Source: Desulfobulbus sp. (lineage in GTDB: Bacteria > Desulfobacterota > Desulfobulbia > Desulfobulbales > Desulfobulbaceae). From it: 14,310 nt of DNA. Numbering within the stretch: position 1 is the stretch's first letter; every line of letters begins with the position of its first letter. The notes beneath the pieces were generated by a model, which was not told the origin of the DNA, made no database searches, and saw only the letters and a list, made by a program, of their open reading frames with translations. Shown here piece after piece: positions 13,879 to 14,310 of the stretch. The position numbers and the translations under genes were made by a program. The stretch is taken from positions 1-14,310 of the forward strand of contig JAQUEZ010000154.1 of NCBI GenBank assembly GCA_028684915.1. Reading direction: 5' to 3'.

Positions 13879-14310
13879 ATGAAAGATACTTGTAGCAAGA
13901 AAGGTGGCGGATTGAATAGAAAGCTGAAAATCAATAAGCGCTTCACGCCATGCCCTGAAGAAGATGGTGACGAACTCTATCCTAACGGTATTTTCGTTTT
14001 CAATATCACCAAACTGGCCGAATACATCCAGCGAAGCGGCATTGTCTGCGAAGAGGTGCTGGTAGAGGATTTCAGCAGAGGTTCATCAAAATTCAATGAA
14101 GAGCATCTCCCGTCAGTTGACGTGACCAAACCGGTTATCATTGCAGAAATATCACCCGGTCGCTATAACGTGATCGACGGAAAACATCGGATGGAAAAAG
14201 CTCGCCGCTTGGGACTGAAAAAAATGCCAACTTACAAAATAGCTCCTGAACAGCACGTCCGGTTTCTCACGACGGCAAAAGGTTACCTAGCTTATGTCGA
14301 ATACTGGAAC
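13879..14310 (+). CDS. ParB-like domain protein, 3' end cut by window edge
   Basis: An open frame of 144 codons runs off the right edge without a stop. The recognisable part is YNVIDGKHRMEKARRLGLKKMP (about 99-120 from the ATG), the ParB/sulfiredoxin-fold signature: a strand, then DG.HR..A....G....P, where the His-Arg pair lines the nucleotide site. It is preceded by KPVIIAEISPG, the usual strand before it. In ParB-like proteins this fold binds or hydrolyses CTP or ATP, or acts as a nuclease or kinase. The usual N-terminal GxxR-type box is not obvious, so this is a divergent stand-alone member rather than a chromosome-partition ParB. The start is uncertain: the ATG at 13879 lacks a clear ribosome site, whereas a TTG at 13912 is preceded by AAAGGTGG. 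It follows the G-rich repeat by a few bases. Confidence 0.65.
   Translation, partial: MKDTCSKKGGGLNRKLKINKRFTPCPEEDGDELYPNGIFVFNITKLAEYIQRSGIVCEEVLVEDFSRGSSKFNEEHLPSVDVTKPVIIAEISPGRYNVIDGKHRMEKARRLGLKKMPTYKIAPEQHVRFLTTAKGYLAYVEYWN

Noticed and set aside
1..14310. CRISPR arrays, tRNA genes, insertion sequences or attachment sites
   Set aside because: No regularly spaced repeats of CRISPR type, no cloverleaf-like segment, no transposase or integrase and no terminal inverted repeats were seen on either strand by eye.

Overview
The window is a compact bacterial defence island read entirely on the + strand, with almost no non-coding DNA and no stretch over 130 bases without a gene. No rRNA, tRNA, transposase, integrase, CRISPR array or convincing rho-independent terminator is visible. 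Codon use is moderately GC-rich in the restriction and helicase genes and clearly AT-rich in several inserted blocks. This fits a Gram-negative environmental bacterium, perhaps a Desulfuromonadia/Geobacter-like deltaproteobacterium, but that placement is only an impression.

Region 1 (1-6193) is a type I restriction-modification operon: hsdR (only its first few codons lie off the left edge), hsdM, a RhuM-family gene and hsdS. Adjacent genes are separated by 3 nt or overlap by 8 nt. RhuM sitting between hsdM and hsdS is a recurrent arrangement of uncertain meaning. The second specificity domain of HsdS and the start of rhuM are AT-rich compared with their surroundings, as expected for mosaic exchange.

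Region 2 (6225-8844) is the least understood part and the best candidate for an undescribed system. It holds five tightly packed genes: a protein with one C-terminal membrane helix; a small basic Ser/Ala/Lys protein made of two copies of a ~37-residue repeat; a 76-residue peptide that looks like a graspetide (omega-ester/amide RiPP) precursor; an ATP-grasp ligase of the MvdC/MvdD peptide-maturase type; and a protein with three predicted membrane helices whose start overlaps the ligase. I infer that the last three make, and transport, sense or deploy, a cross-linked peptide. The first two may be an independent gene pair.

Region 3 (8874-12814) is a two-gene nuclease-helicase module resembling Hachiman: a PD-(D/E)xK protein (HamA-like) whose stop overlaps by 4 nt the start of a 1053-residue Ski2-like SF2 helicase (HamB-like).

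Region 4 (12815-14310) holds an unrecognised 159-residue protein, a remnant corresponding to the C-terminal winged-helix end of an AlbA_2/ATPase-type regulator, a G-rich imperfect tandem repeat across that remnant's stop codon, and the start of a ParB-like gene that runs off the right edge. It looks like the worn margin of the island.

Overall, three layers are stacked in one direction: DNA modification and restriction, a putative peptide-modification cassette, and a helicase-nuclease defence module. Function is well supported for region 1, reasonably for region 3, and inferred for region 2.
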